The notes beneath the pieces are model-generated. The model was not told the origin of the DNA and searched no databases. It saw only the letters and a program-made list of their open reading frames with translations. From the NCBI RefSeq assembly GCF_032854445.1, contig NC_088303.1:19289501-19353500 (forward strand): a stretch of 64,000 bases of DNA, in the 5' to 3' direction. Each line of letters opens with the position of its first letter. Position 1 is the stretch's first letter. Position numbers and translations under genes: made by a program. Origin of the DNA: Liolophura sinensis. Taxonomy: Eukaryota; Mollusca; Polyplacophora; Chitonida; Chitonidae. Positions 18,808-41,500 of the stretch are shown here, piece after piece.

Positions 18808-18974
18808 GAAATGAGACAAGTATTCTTAACAAAACCAATGCAAAAAGACGTCCACATGATCTAAAATACACAGGAATTCTCTTGTGAACTCAGCAGTCAT
18901 GTACAAAGAGGAACAGGTGTATTGTGACACCTTGCACTCTTTAATCACAAGCCACATAACAATAATAAACAAAA

Positions 18975-29717
<10,743 letters not shown>

Positions 29718-29912
29718 GGTTTCTTTACAAAAAGCGGCCTTGTCAATCTGTCACTACACACGGAAGAGCTCTTTCACGGGAGGTCACTCTAAATGAGATC
29801 AGTCGATAGCTCAGGCTTAGTTGCGGGAGAATAAAATAAACATTTAATAAAAAACAGTTTTACCAAATTCGCACCGCTTTGTTTATATATTTATGGAATT
29901 ATCACGGTGATA

Positions 29913-30075
29913 TCACCACTTTATCTAGTAGCACAAAGCCCTTCAAAAAAGAGATAGAGATAAATTCACCTAAAGTCCGTTTCGTTTATCTGCTCATTTC
30001 TATCAATGGGCGTTATGGGAAATGGCGGAAAATTTGAGGTTTTGCATTCCAAGGGTTAAACAGAAAATTCAGGTA
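29913..30075. promoter_or_regulatory. Candidate BBS4-RFWD3 divergent promoter region
   Basis: Between the BBS4 start codon (29717, minus) and the RFWD3 body (plus) lies a palindrome GGTGATATCACC (about 29913-29924). A YY1/ETS-like GGGAAATGGCGGAAAA follows near 30015-30030. A possible RFWD3 first-exon donor, ATTCAG followed by GTAGAA, is near 30070. RFWD3's first coding exon is preceded by an acceptor (CCGCAG at 35570), so an upstream non-coding exon must exist. Placing it here is inference. Confidence 0.3.
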
Positions 30076-30527
30076 GAAACGTGCACTGTTACGGAAGGCT
30101 TTATGTGGGATATCCTGATAACAACCAGTGCAATAAAACAGGTGTAGGGCTCTAAGTTACTTTTTCAGTGTGGGGGCGATGTCCTTTCTATTTTCCTTTC
30201 AGCATACAACAACAACGTGATGTTGATCATGAGAAATTTTGGGGAAAAACGGATCAACGGTTAGTTTTTGGATCATTTGCGTACACACATTTCATATCTC
30301 AGGAAATATACATGCAAACCCATTGAAATATAGCTTAATTAATTTTAAAGTTGTTGGTTTGTTTTGATGAATGCAGCAACTTAAAATGATTTCTGGCCAC
30401 GGGATCACAAACGAAGCGATCGATCTTAGACTTTTTCAGTTGGTTGTTGTATTACTATTGATAGGACCTAGCTGCTGTTGTTCATGAGGGCACAGACATT
30501 TCTCCTTTGAAGATTTCACTCTATGGA

Positions 30528-30596
30528 CAATAAGCCCAATCGGTATTTCAAGAGTCTTACCAAGTCACACAGGTTTAGGCGAGATAGAGTGGATGT

Positions 30597-30627
<31 letters not shown>

Positions 30628-30857
30628 GGGGGTGAAAAGGGCCACGCCAACCACTGCGGTTAAAAGACATGATTTCAGTGTACCTACCAACAGTAATGTT
30701 AAGTTGACAGACCCATCTGTGCAAGATATATATGCAGTCAAGCAACTAACGTGACATCACACCTTTTACCTACATTAGTGTGCGCGAGCCTCCCACCTCA
30801 TCTCGCCTAACCCTGCATGAACTCCAGAGATTCCTGAAATTCCAATTGGGCTTATTC
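30528..30857. repeat. Imperfect inverted repeat with about 65-bp arms
   Basis: The left arm (30528-30592) contains CAATAAGCCCAATCGG and TAGGCGAGATAGAGTGG. The right arm (30793-30857) contains the complement: CCACCTCATCTCGCCTAA and CCAATTGGGCTTATTCC. The 200-bp loop holds (GT)n and a G22 run. Repeated GGACATTTTC/GACATTTCCCC words extend outward to about 30950 and recur inverted at 31835-31885. This is probably part of a fold-back or MITE-type DNA element. Confidence 0.65.
30594..30632 (+). repeat. (GT)n followed by G22
   Basis: A GT dinucleotide run immediately followed by 22 consecutive G residues (30611-30632). Such runs are unstable and G-quadruplex prone. The length in the assembly may be unreliable. 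Confidence 0.85.
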
Positions 30858-31247
30858 CCTCTAGGACATTTTCTCACTTTTGAATTTTCCCCTAGGACAT
30901 TTCCAAGCTGTAGACATTTCCCCTATGGATATTTTTCCCATCAGACAATTCCCCTAAATATATACATGTAAAACTTGGAAATGATCACCCTATATCTGTG
31001 TTCTAATTTGATACCACAGACATATTTATTAAAGTCTATCACAATTATATCTTTTTGACATTTTTGCTCAGTAACTGAAAATTCAAGGGAAAAAAAGACA
31101 GACAAAACGACTTAATATGCATAACATGGACTAAATGTCATAGTTGATATCATAGGCTATCACATTAATATGTAGTGGCCAGCATGGTTGGATGATAAAC
31201 CAAACCTGTGTTTGTAATCTCCAGTCCTCATGTTGACTGGCAATACC

Positions 31248-31562
31248 CAGTGTTACACAATGAAATCAGCAATCATGCATAATCCCCAAGATTACAAAAG
31301 AAAGTCATAGTTTCATGGATTAATGTGACAAAATGTGCTGCAAAATCCAAAAGTGTGGGGAACATGCAATAAACCTTCCCGAACTGTCAATCAAGAACAC
31401 AATGAATAACAGTGTTACACAATGAAATCAGCAATCATGCATAATCCCCAAGATTACAAAAGAAAGTCATAGTTTCATGGATTAATGTGACAAAATGTGC
31501 TGCAAAATCCAAAAGTGTGGGGAACATGCAATAAACCTTCCCGAACTGTCAATCAAGAACAC
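31248..31562 (+). repeat. Exact 153-bp tandem duplication, period 162
   Basis: 31248-31400 and 31410-31562 look identical base for base by eye, separated by AATGAATAA. Both start CAGTGTTACACAATGAAATC and end TCAATCAAGAACAC. Identity implies a very recent duplication or an assembly artefact. Confidence 0.9.
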
Positions 31563-32090
31563 GCAATTGACCATTCACAAGCAGTATTGTTGCCAATAGG
31601 TCAAGCTGATGTCCCACACATTTGTTTCACAAATGTTCAGTCTTTCTGCTTTCACCGGAAGGGGATGAAAAGTGGCATCACAAGAAGGGGTTGTGCGATA
31701 TCAGATTTGTTGAATCCATCCATTAAATCTACTATGTTGCATGACAACCATGACAACAATAAATGTGCATATAAAATCCACCTTATATTTTATCGAATAA
31801 CTTGTAGTTATATCTACATAGTTGGAAATATTCACAGGGGAGTTGTCCATAGGGTGGAATGTCCGAAGGGGAAAATGTCCTTAATCCATATTAATGACAG
31901 GTCATACTGTGTATAAGATCAGCATCTTCAGGAGCCATTATGGCTAGTGCACGCTTGTCTCATATAAGGATATGTATACATATGGTTTGACGGTGGATAA
32001 AATCCCACCACTGACTCAGTTAGAGATGGTGTTTTCATCATGGTGTAGTGTAATGTTGTGTACATCACCAGGATTAATTCATGTTGTAGC

Positions 32091-32222
32091 TTAAAGGGAT
32101 ACGGAATTGACACTAATTGGCTAACAGTAGAGATAGGTCTTCGTAGGTTAAATCTTGCAGCCTTGATCACCCTTGATTAAATGTACCATACATAAAAGTC
32201 AGCTTAGGCAAGGCATACTTTT
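32091..32222 (+). mobile_element. MITE-like element, truncated copy
   Basis: Diverged copy of the left half of the element at 59742-59925: TTAAAGGGATACGGAATTGA, TTGGCTAACAGTAGAGATAG, then TAGGCAAGGCATA. The right terminal inverted repeat is missing. Confidence 0.6.
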
Positions 32223-32924
32223 GTTGCAGTTTAGCAGTCTTGCAGAAATGCCTTTCGAGGTTACTGAAGAAAAAAAATTGCCCATTACATAACAAGAGTA
32301 ACTGAGACTCTGAATTGGCTCCTACAAAGCAAATTGTATCAGAGAGTGCAGGGGTCAAAATGTTTTTTAAGAGCCAAAATTAAAAAAGATGACCTCAAAT
32401 TGAGCCCAGGTCATCACAAAGATAACTTTCTGTCATGTTAGTATTAATAATTTCAGACACACAGGTGATGGTTTCTAGTATTTTATCCACTTCCTTGAAA
32501 TTGCACAATGATATAAATAAAACTTAACACATTTCATGCCTTTAATTCATAGTTCTTTGTCACGGTCATTGGGTGCCAGTTCCTGTTGCTAATGAGTCAA
32601 TACACCGAAGCTTGAAAATTATTTTCTTAGAAGATGTTTGTATGTGTACATGCAGTTCATTTACTTATGGTATTTAAATGTTGAACAATCAATCATCAAA
32701 GTAAGCTGTCAAAATATATAATAAATAATAATGATCAAAATAAATGTTTTGTACAAATATTCTTTCTAATCTGCATATGCAAATTTGAGTACCGCTACCA
32801 AAATATTTCATAAAATAAAACAACATCATGACACTTATTCTACTTGTTGATGGATACTATGTGGCTTTAAATTTTTGTAATTATCATAGTAACCAGTATT
32901 GCAGACATTATCATCATGGTAGTT

Positions 32925-33075
32925 TAATTATTTATTTGATTGGTGTCTTACGCAATACTCAAGAATATTTCACTTATACGACAGTGGCCAGCATTATGGT
33001 GGGAGAAAACCGAGCGAAAACCCACAACCATCTACTGGTTGCTAGAGGACCTTCCCACATACGGCTGAACAGTCA
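32925..33075 (-). mobile_element. SINE family A, partial
   Basis: (TTTA)n-like start, TTGATTGGTGTCTTACGC, then ATTATGGTGGGAGAAAACCG and CCTTCCCACATACGGCTG. The head is missing and the middle is shortened. Confidence 0.75.
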
Positions 33076-34024
33076 TGATACATGTAGTTAAGTACGTGTA
33101 AACCTACATTTATGTACAGCATGTGAATCCAGCTACTGGCCTATTGTTATGAGCTTGTGATACAAACTCTTTATCAGATGTGGCCTTGTCATGATTTTAT
33201 ATTTACAGTGTTAAGTGACAGGTGATAATTGTAAAGTCCTGCACTACATTATGCCCTGTTAACAACATGTAGGTGACACAGCAAACAGGGCAATCCGAGA
33301 TAGGATATTTACTGGAAATCTCGCTTCAACTGGTGTATGTACATCCACATGCATGTTATCATATTTAAGAGCTCGTTTATAAATTATGCATTTTAAAGCC
33401 TCTGTAAAATTGAATCTTCTAACAGGATCAGCTTAAAGTTTGTATTCTTTGTTAAGCTTTGACATCATATATATCAAAAAGTTTACAATTCCACCTGTTT
33501 GGATAAAGAAATTATGCAGTCTGTGGTGTGTTTTTCATGGTATTTTGACGTAACCTCAAGCTTGTTGTGACTCTGTACATAGGCATGTAATACATTATCA
33601 GATTGTAAAGAAACTCTAACAATATCATAGTTTGGGATAGTGTTGAACTTAATTATTTTCTTGATTAAACAAACAAGCTCCAATTCTCAAAAAGCCACAG
33701 GATCCTGCAAAAAAGTCAATGTCGTCATGGAATGGGGCCCCTCATGAAGTGAAGGGTCCATGTTTAAACTTTAGGATGTCAAGCAACGGACCAACCAACA
33801 GACAGGTGTGTCTCAAAGAGGTGGTTATCACATTAAAAAAAATGTTTCACTTAGGTCTGCAAGTACTAGTTTTCTATTCACATGTACATCTAATCGATTT
33901 ATGTTAAGGATATATTGCCTTTTGAAAGACTGTTATTCCTTTGCATATTTGTTATAATGAGTCATCCATAAATTAAGTAGTGAGTAAGCAAGCTGTAGCG
34001 TTTGGTCTTAGGTGCTGCGTCTGA

Positions 34025-34100
34025 GCAGCCAGCTGGACGGGTTGTGATGTGTGTGTGTGTGTTAGGGGGGGTGGGGGGTGGGGGTGGGGGAGGTGAAGTG
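34025..34100 (+). repeat. GT and G-rich low-complexity tract
   Basis: (GT)n followed by GGGGGGGTGGGGGGTGGGG-type blocks, with four or more G runs capable of forming a G-quadruplex. Intergenic or RFWD3 5' intron. Confidence 0.7.
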
Positions 34101-34589
34101 GTGTATTACAGGTACAGCTGCTAGGTGATCCAGGACAAGCTTCAGCCTGCCCCTAACTGATCAGTAGAGCGGAAACTGTTGCATTAACCACTGGGCACCA
34201 TGTGTGTACCCTTCATGCTTTTGACAGCTGCATTAGCATGGGTAGCTTATTTACCAGTAGTGTGACGTTGAACTGTGGATGGTAGAATTTTGATGTTGAC
34301 ATTTCTCCTGAGCCAATGCATGCTTCAGTAAAGGACTTGTGGGTTGTGCAGGCCTTAAGTGCAAAATGTAAGCCACATTACGTGTTGTGGTATTGTGCCT
34401 TAGCTTCTGTTTAATTTCCAGCACTCATAGGGTAGACATTTTTGTATATTCCTCATAGCCTTTATTTGCTGTACATTGATATGCTTTCACTTCGTTCATG
34501 TACATTATGTCAGTTTGTAAATTACATGATGTTGAGGTGTACAGGAAATATGTACGGTAATATGTACAATTTTAAGAACAGAGTATCTC

Positions 34590-34725
34590 TGGCCGTATGT
34601 GGGAAGATTTCAGCAACCTGCCGATGATCGTGGGTTTCCCCAAGCTCTGTTTCTTCCCACCATTGCTACTGTATAAGTGAAATAATATTTAGTACGGCTT
34701 AAAACACCAATGAAATAAATACATA
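34590..34725 (+). mobile_element. SINE family A, 3' half
   Basis: Begins CTGGCCGTATGTGGGAAGAT and ends AGTACGGCTTAAAACACCAA followed by TGAAATAAATA. Degenerate. Confidence 0.7.
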
Positions 34726-35580
34726 AGAACAGGGAACATTGCCCACATCGTCTGTGTTAAATATGGCATGCATGTCATAAAATTTATGTGCATGTGTGCA
34801 TGAATTCACACATATTTTCAGGATAGGTTAATCTTGTGTACTATAGATTTAATAAAAATTTGGAGGAAAGCATTTCGTTTTTTAACTCTTATGTGTCGTG
34901 TGTGCACATGAGTAATTTTTTTAAACACAGAATATTTACTATGGGTTTAGAAACAATAGAATGTGAATGCCTTACAAAAATTTATACCCAGAATTTTTGA
35001 AAGCTTCAAATACTTTCACTTAATGTAAGGAAGGTCACCCAAAATGGTGAAGATTATTACATGTTGTTTTATACAGTTGTATGGAAATGACTTAAAATTG
35101 TAATTTTTTGAGGTCTTCCAGTGAGCACATTACTGCTCTAAGATTCACCGTTGAGTTAACATGAAATGTTTTGCCATGTATTTACCATCTTCAGATCAGT
35201 CTTTGGCAACACTAATGTTTCATTGAAACATCACTATGTAACATTCTTTATTTCTGTAGCCATGCATCTACATAACCTGTCCTTATCATTGCTTGTCTAG
35301 AAACTTGATACATAAATATGTCTTCATTTGCTCTAATAATTTGAATGTAGTTGAGTGTTTCAAACATTAGAATAAGTATATGTATGGAAGCATGTTACAC
35401 TGTTCAGTGTTTAAAATTATTTCAGAGTCAAAGCTTATTTTATACGAGATATGTTTTGAATTCCAATATAACAAATGGAAATGTTGGCAGTAGATGTTTA
35501 CTAGGCAAAACATGTTGGCCATTATACTTCATTGGTTTTAATAATCATGTATTTGGTTTTTATTCCGCAGAAAGGGACTG

Positions 35581-38500
35581 ATGGACTTAAGTGACGATGA
35601 TGTGGTGGAGATTGTTCCCCCTTCTCCACCGCCACTGCCAACACAGGCCGCAAATTCTCTGCCACAGCTGAGTGAGGGGGAGATAACTGTTGCTAGAGAG
35701 GTAGAGGTTAGAGAAAGACAAGAAGCTAACACTAGTGGAGGAGAAGAGGCCGCCATGGATGAGGCAGAGATTGTGCAAGATTTGGCTGCTGATGTAAGTG
35801 CAAGGAACCAAAACTTCCATAACGTTTCCACGGAGATCTTATCAACTTTTAATGAATGTGTTTAACACATTATCTTTCCTTCAATTTGGGCAGTTGTGGA
35901 AACAAAGCTTGTGCACCTGGTGGATGTAAAGTGTGCAGTGTTTAGGACTGCAGACAGTAGCAGCTAAACAGTGTGCTGACAGTTTTGTTCATGCATTTGT
36001 TTGGTAAATCATCTTCTGTTCTGTAATTAAATTGCGTTATTTCTAGATCAGACATGCTGAAAAGTTGCATTAGCCAATCCCGTTGTTTTTAAAGGACATC
36101 AATTCATCAGTCCTTGAGTGAAATTTACTTTGTGGCTTATCATATGCTTTGTGTCTGAATGGGCTAGGATGATGAGACTGCATCAGGAGAAGATAACTCT
36201 GATGTGGAGATCCTGGATGTTGCTGGTGAAGAGGTGGAGGTCATTGTAGAGGACACGGCCGATTCAGACGCTAATGACGCAGATGGAAATAACGCTGAGC
36301 CTGCTGATGCGAATGTCCAGTTGGTAAATAATTTTCATGAATATGCGTAGAAGAATACAAATACATTCCTCGTTCCATTTCAGATTAGATATTGTGAGAA
36401 GGCGAGTGATCTGCATGTCGCAGCCAATAACCTCTAGTCTGGCGTTTTTCTTAAAGCAAGACCTGACCGTCATTAAATTAATAGAGCACTTTGTTTGTGT
36501 CGATGTGTTTTATGGCAAAAAAAATGTGTGGGTGTAAATTGCACTCCTCAGGAAATTTATCTCAACTCAATATAAAAAAATGCACTGTGGAATGTGTTCT
36601 CGAAAACTTCAATTAATGTATAACTACATGTATAGAACTGCTTAGCAAAACATTTTTTGTCTATGTTGAACCCACAGGCACTCTCTCCTGACCCCAACAA
36701 AGCAGTTTTTGTCTATGTTTAACCCACAGGCACTCTCTCCTTCACCTAAACAAAGCAGTTTTTGTCTATGTTTAACCCACAGGCACTCTCTCCTGACCCC
36801 AACAAAGCAGTTTTTGTCCATGTTTAACCCACAGGCACTCTCTCCTTCACCAAAACAAAGCAGTTTTTGTCTATGTTTAACCCACAGGCACTCTCTCCTG
36901 ACCCCAACAAAGCAGTTTTTGTCTATGTTAAATCCACAGGCACTCTCTCCTGACCCCAACAAAGCAGTTTTTGTCTATGTTTAACCCACAGGCACTGTCC
37001 TGACCCCAACAAAGCAGATTTTGTCTAGGTTTAACCCACAGACACTCTCTCCTGACCCCAACAAAGCAGTTTTTGTCTATGTTTAACCCACAGGCACTTT
37101 CTCCTTCACCCAACAAAGCAGTTTTTGTCTATGTTTAACCCACAGGCACTCTCTCCTGACCCCAACAAAGCAGTTTTTGTCTATGTTAAATCCACAGGCA
37201 CTCTCTCCTGACCCCAACAAAGCAGTTTTTGTCTATGTTAAATCCACAGGCACTCTCTCCTGACCCCAACAAAGCAGTTTTTGTCTATGTTTAACCCACA
37301 GACACTTACTCCTGACCCCAACAAAGCAGTTTTTGTCTATGTTTAACCCACAGGCACTTTCTCCTTCACCCAACAAAGCAGTTTTTGTCTATGTTTAACC
37401 CACAGGCACTCTCTCCTGACCCCAACAAAGCAGTTTTTGTCTAGGTTTAACCCACAGGCAATCTCTCCTGATCCCAGCAAAGCAGTTTTTGTCTATGTTT
37501 AACCCACAGGCACTCTCTCCTGACCCCAACAAAGCAGTTTTTGTCTATGTTTAATCCACAGGCACTCTCTCCTGACCCCAACAAAGCAGTTTTTGTCTAT
37601 GTTTAATCCACAGGCACTCTCTCCTTCACCCAGCAAAGCAGTTTTTGTCTAGGTTTAACCCACAGGCAATCTCTCCTGACCCCAACAAAGCAGTTTTTGT
37701 CTATGTTTAATCCACAGGCACTCTCTCCTTCACCCAACAAAGCAGTTTTTGTCTATGTTTAATCCACAGGCACTCTCTCCTGACCCCAACAAAGCAGTTT
37801 TTGTCTATGTTTAATCCACAGGCACTCTTTCCTTCACCCAACAAAGCAGTTTTTGTCTATGTTTAATTCACAGACACTCTCTCCTTCACCCAACAAAGCA
37901 GTTTTTGTCTATGTTAAATCCACAGGCACTCTCTCCTGACCCCAACAAAGCAGTTTTTGTCTAGGTTTAACCCACAGGCACTCTCTCCTGACCCCAACAA
38001 AGCAGTTTTTGTGTATGTTAAATCCACAGACACTCTCTCCTTCACCCAACAAAGCAGTTTTTGTCTATGTTTAACCCACAGGCACTTTCTCCTTCACCCA
38101 ACAAAGCAGTTTTTGTCCATGTTTAACCCACAGGCACTCTCCCCTGACCCCAGAAAGCAGTTTTTGTCTATGTTTAATCCACAGGCACTCTCTCCTGACC
38201 CTGACAAAGCAGTTTTTGTCTATGTTTAACCCACAGGCACTCTCTCCTTCACCCAACAAAGCAGTTTTGAGTATGATGTTACAGAACAATCAAGTAATTA
38301 TAAATAATAGTGCTGGTGGCATTATTTTTGCTGTGATTGAAAAAAGTCTTCATAACAAAAACTTCAGTTTCTAGAAGCACAATAATAAGCTGTAAATGTT
38401 CATGTAATTCCAAGAGGAGCTTTGACTTGATATAACTGTAACTGAAATCTGCTGGCTTGTAAGGACAGTGTTATGTATTGTATCAATGCCACTCTCATTT

Positions 38501-41500
38501 ATTATGCATTTCAAAACGCCCTTTGGGCTAATCAAGGTTTCCATTGGTACTTTACTAGATGGCCACTAGGCTTGTAGCCTCCCTCTACCATTCCCAAAAC
38601 ATCACCGGCTCAGAATTATGTGTGTGTCATGTAGATATGATAAGCAGCCAGCTGGATTCGTCTTACAGTTATACACTATACTTCACATGATTCCACAAAT
38701 GCACAAACAGCAAACCATTGGCAGACTAGTGACTTGCTAATACATGTATGTTAACTTCAGAGGATTTTATGGCTAACTTGTTCTGTCTGTACTAATTTAG
38801 CAAAATTTTGTCACAGGTTGTTTTTTTATTAGATATTCTGTTAAAAATTTTGTTATTTGTAGAATGACCCACCGAGTCGCCCCGCCACTCCACTACCCCC
38901 GGAGTTACCTTCCCATGGTGAAGCGTCCTCTACAGCTAGTCCTGAAGAAGATGCATCGCTCTTAGGAGAGAGAGAGACTGGTGGAACAACAGCTGTTCTG
39001 CCAGCTGTAATCCCCTCCCCAGCCAGGCCTCAAGCCAACACGCGAGGCTCTCATGGCGACTTCCGAACGCCGAAACGCCGTAAACTGATGTCACCTCTCA
39101 AACCGACTAGTGCTGAGGAGGATGAGGATGATGCTGATGTAAGTTCTTGTCAAAACTTAAGATTAATTTATGATGTAGTATTGACTGGCTCGGGCTATCA
39201 GGCTTGTGAATACTGAGACTGTGTGTTTGAACCCAGCTCTCGCTGCTTCAGCTACAACCTTATATCCAGGGTTTTATCAAGTATCTGGTTAAGGGCAGTG
39301 GTTTGTGTCAAATACAGGTCTGCCAGCAACCTGCTGATGGTCATGGGTTCCTCCTGCACTCTGCCCGCTTTCCTCCCACCGTAATGCTGGCTACCGTCGC
39401 ATAATTGAAATATTCTTGAGTCCGTACTCAAGAATATTTCAATTATATGACAATGGCCAGCACCAATGAAATAAATAAATCAAATACGTACATATTCATG
39501 GAGCACAATTTGCTGGCCAAGTGATGAAAGTGTGTCTTAGTCTTATCAATAAGGGAGTGCCAAAATTAAACTGTTTTATCTCTAAGAGTTAAAAAATTCT
39601 TAGTGTACCATGTCACATTTTGTCAGAAATGTTTGGCGACTATTTTTTTTATTACACTTACAACAACATGAGCATATGAAAAAAAGTCCCAAAACAGTTA
39701 CTTAGACTGCTCTGTTGATCTCATCGTTTCCAAATCTTAATACTCCCTTGCCTGGCATTTAGTATGTGAAAGAGGATATACCACAGCTGGGTAGGCTCTC
39801 ATGTTTGTCTTTGGAATAGTGTTTAGTGAGGCAGCACTGTCTCGATGTCAGCTATGGAACCGGTCTACTGTTAGTGGACATACTGCATGGGGCTGTTGTA
39901 AATCATAATGTTAACAATACAATACTGAGAGCACATAGGCAAGTTAATAGTCTTTTTTTTTTTAATCAACATGGAAATCTATAATGGCTTGTGTGTTTTT
40001 TTGTGTCTCCATAGAAGGGTTATTTAATATTGGTTGATGCCTGTTTCAGAGCTGCCCAATATGTTTTGAGCCATGGACAAACTCTGGTAAACACAGACTG
40101 GCCTCTCTCAGATGTGGTCATCTATTTGGACAAAGGTGAGCAACCTGAAATGCTGATTAATTCCTCATCTGAAGTTGATGTGCTTAATATTTTGACTTGG
40201 TAAACAGTTAACACTGATATTTTTCTATTGATTAAGGTGTTAACAAGTCAGTTTAAGTATGCATGTGAATATAGGGAAATTGGGTTTTGAATCTATGTTT
40301 CAAATATGTATGCCTTTTGTAGAAGTTAGTGGTTGAGATTGTGGTGGGTACATATTTAAAAATTTTTTTGTGTTCATGTACTGTACGGTCAAAAACCAAC
40401 ACACCACAAATAGTTACATGTACAGCAATGTTTATGATCACCTTTATTTCATATCTCATTTGGGCGAAGGTCTTTCAGCAACCTGCACATGGTCTTTGGT
40501 TTCCCCCGGGCTGTGTCTAGTTTCTGCTTTGAAATATTCCTGATGATGGAAATAAACACCGATAAAATAAATAATAAATACCGTTTCAAATAAACGTTAC
40601 TAGCAGTATATAGTTGAATAACATATAGATTGCTTTTTGGTAGGTTTATTCATGAAAATTTTCATGATCATAGACATTTGTCGTTGATTCACAATAATTT
40701 TTAATCCAATAATCAGCATTCTGTTCAGTCATTTCTGGGGTGATTTTTTTTTAATTTATTTTTTTATTTTTCAGCTGTATAGAGAAATGGTTACGTGGGC
40801 ATGGGGGTAAATGTCCACATTGTAACGCCAAGGCGAAGAGACTGGATATTCGGGTTATCTATGCTAAAAGTCTTAAGGTAAGATTCAGCTAGGCCATCAA
40901 ATTTTGAATAACAACTGTACAAACCTGGGTTGTAGATGTGCTGCTTAACTAGTAAGATCTGGTTTATGGAGTTTCTCTGTTTCCACTGGTTGTGGGTCAG
41001 TCATACTCGTATGGCCATTTCGTAATCTAAGCTTTGTTGAATTTATTTATTTATTTGATTGGTGTTTTACGCCGTACTCAAGAATATTTCACTTATACGA
41101 TGGTGGCCAGCATTGTGTTGGGAGGAAACTGGGCAGAGCCCGGGGAAATCCCACAACCATCCGCAGGTTGCTGTCAGACCTTCCCACGTACAGTCGGAGA
41201 GGAAGCCAGCATAAGCTGGACTTGAACCCATAGCGACCGCATTGGTGAGAGGCTCCTGGTTCATTACGCTGTGCTAGCGCGAAGCTTCATTGAAGATGAC
41301 TTTTATTCTGCAAATACGGTGTGCACATCAAGTTTGTGAGTGACTTATCAAAGGTTGGTGTTTTACCCCTGACAAACCAGTTGCGTACATCCATAAAACT
41401 GACTGCCATCTTGTAATTCTTCACTGTCAAATAAATAAATAAGTTTAATATAATTTTGGTGTTTTTCCATTAGTCATCCTTTACAGGCATATTACAGTTC

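Noticed and set aside
31497-31916. 139-codon plus-strand open frame
   Set aside because: Begins inside the 153-bp duplicated segment and ends in the inverted-repeat element. No domain or codon-usage signal.
36642-37116. Open frames on both strands across the RFWD3 intronic array
   Set aside because: 52-bp units are not a multiple of 3, so frames cycle through the repeat. They lie inside an intron and have no splice support.
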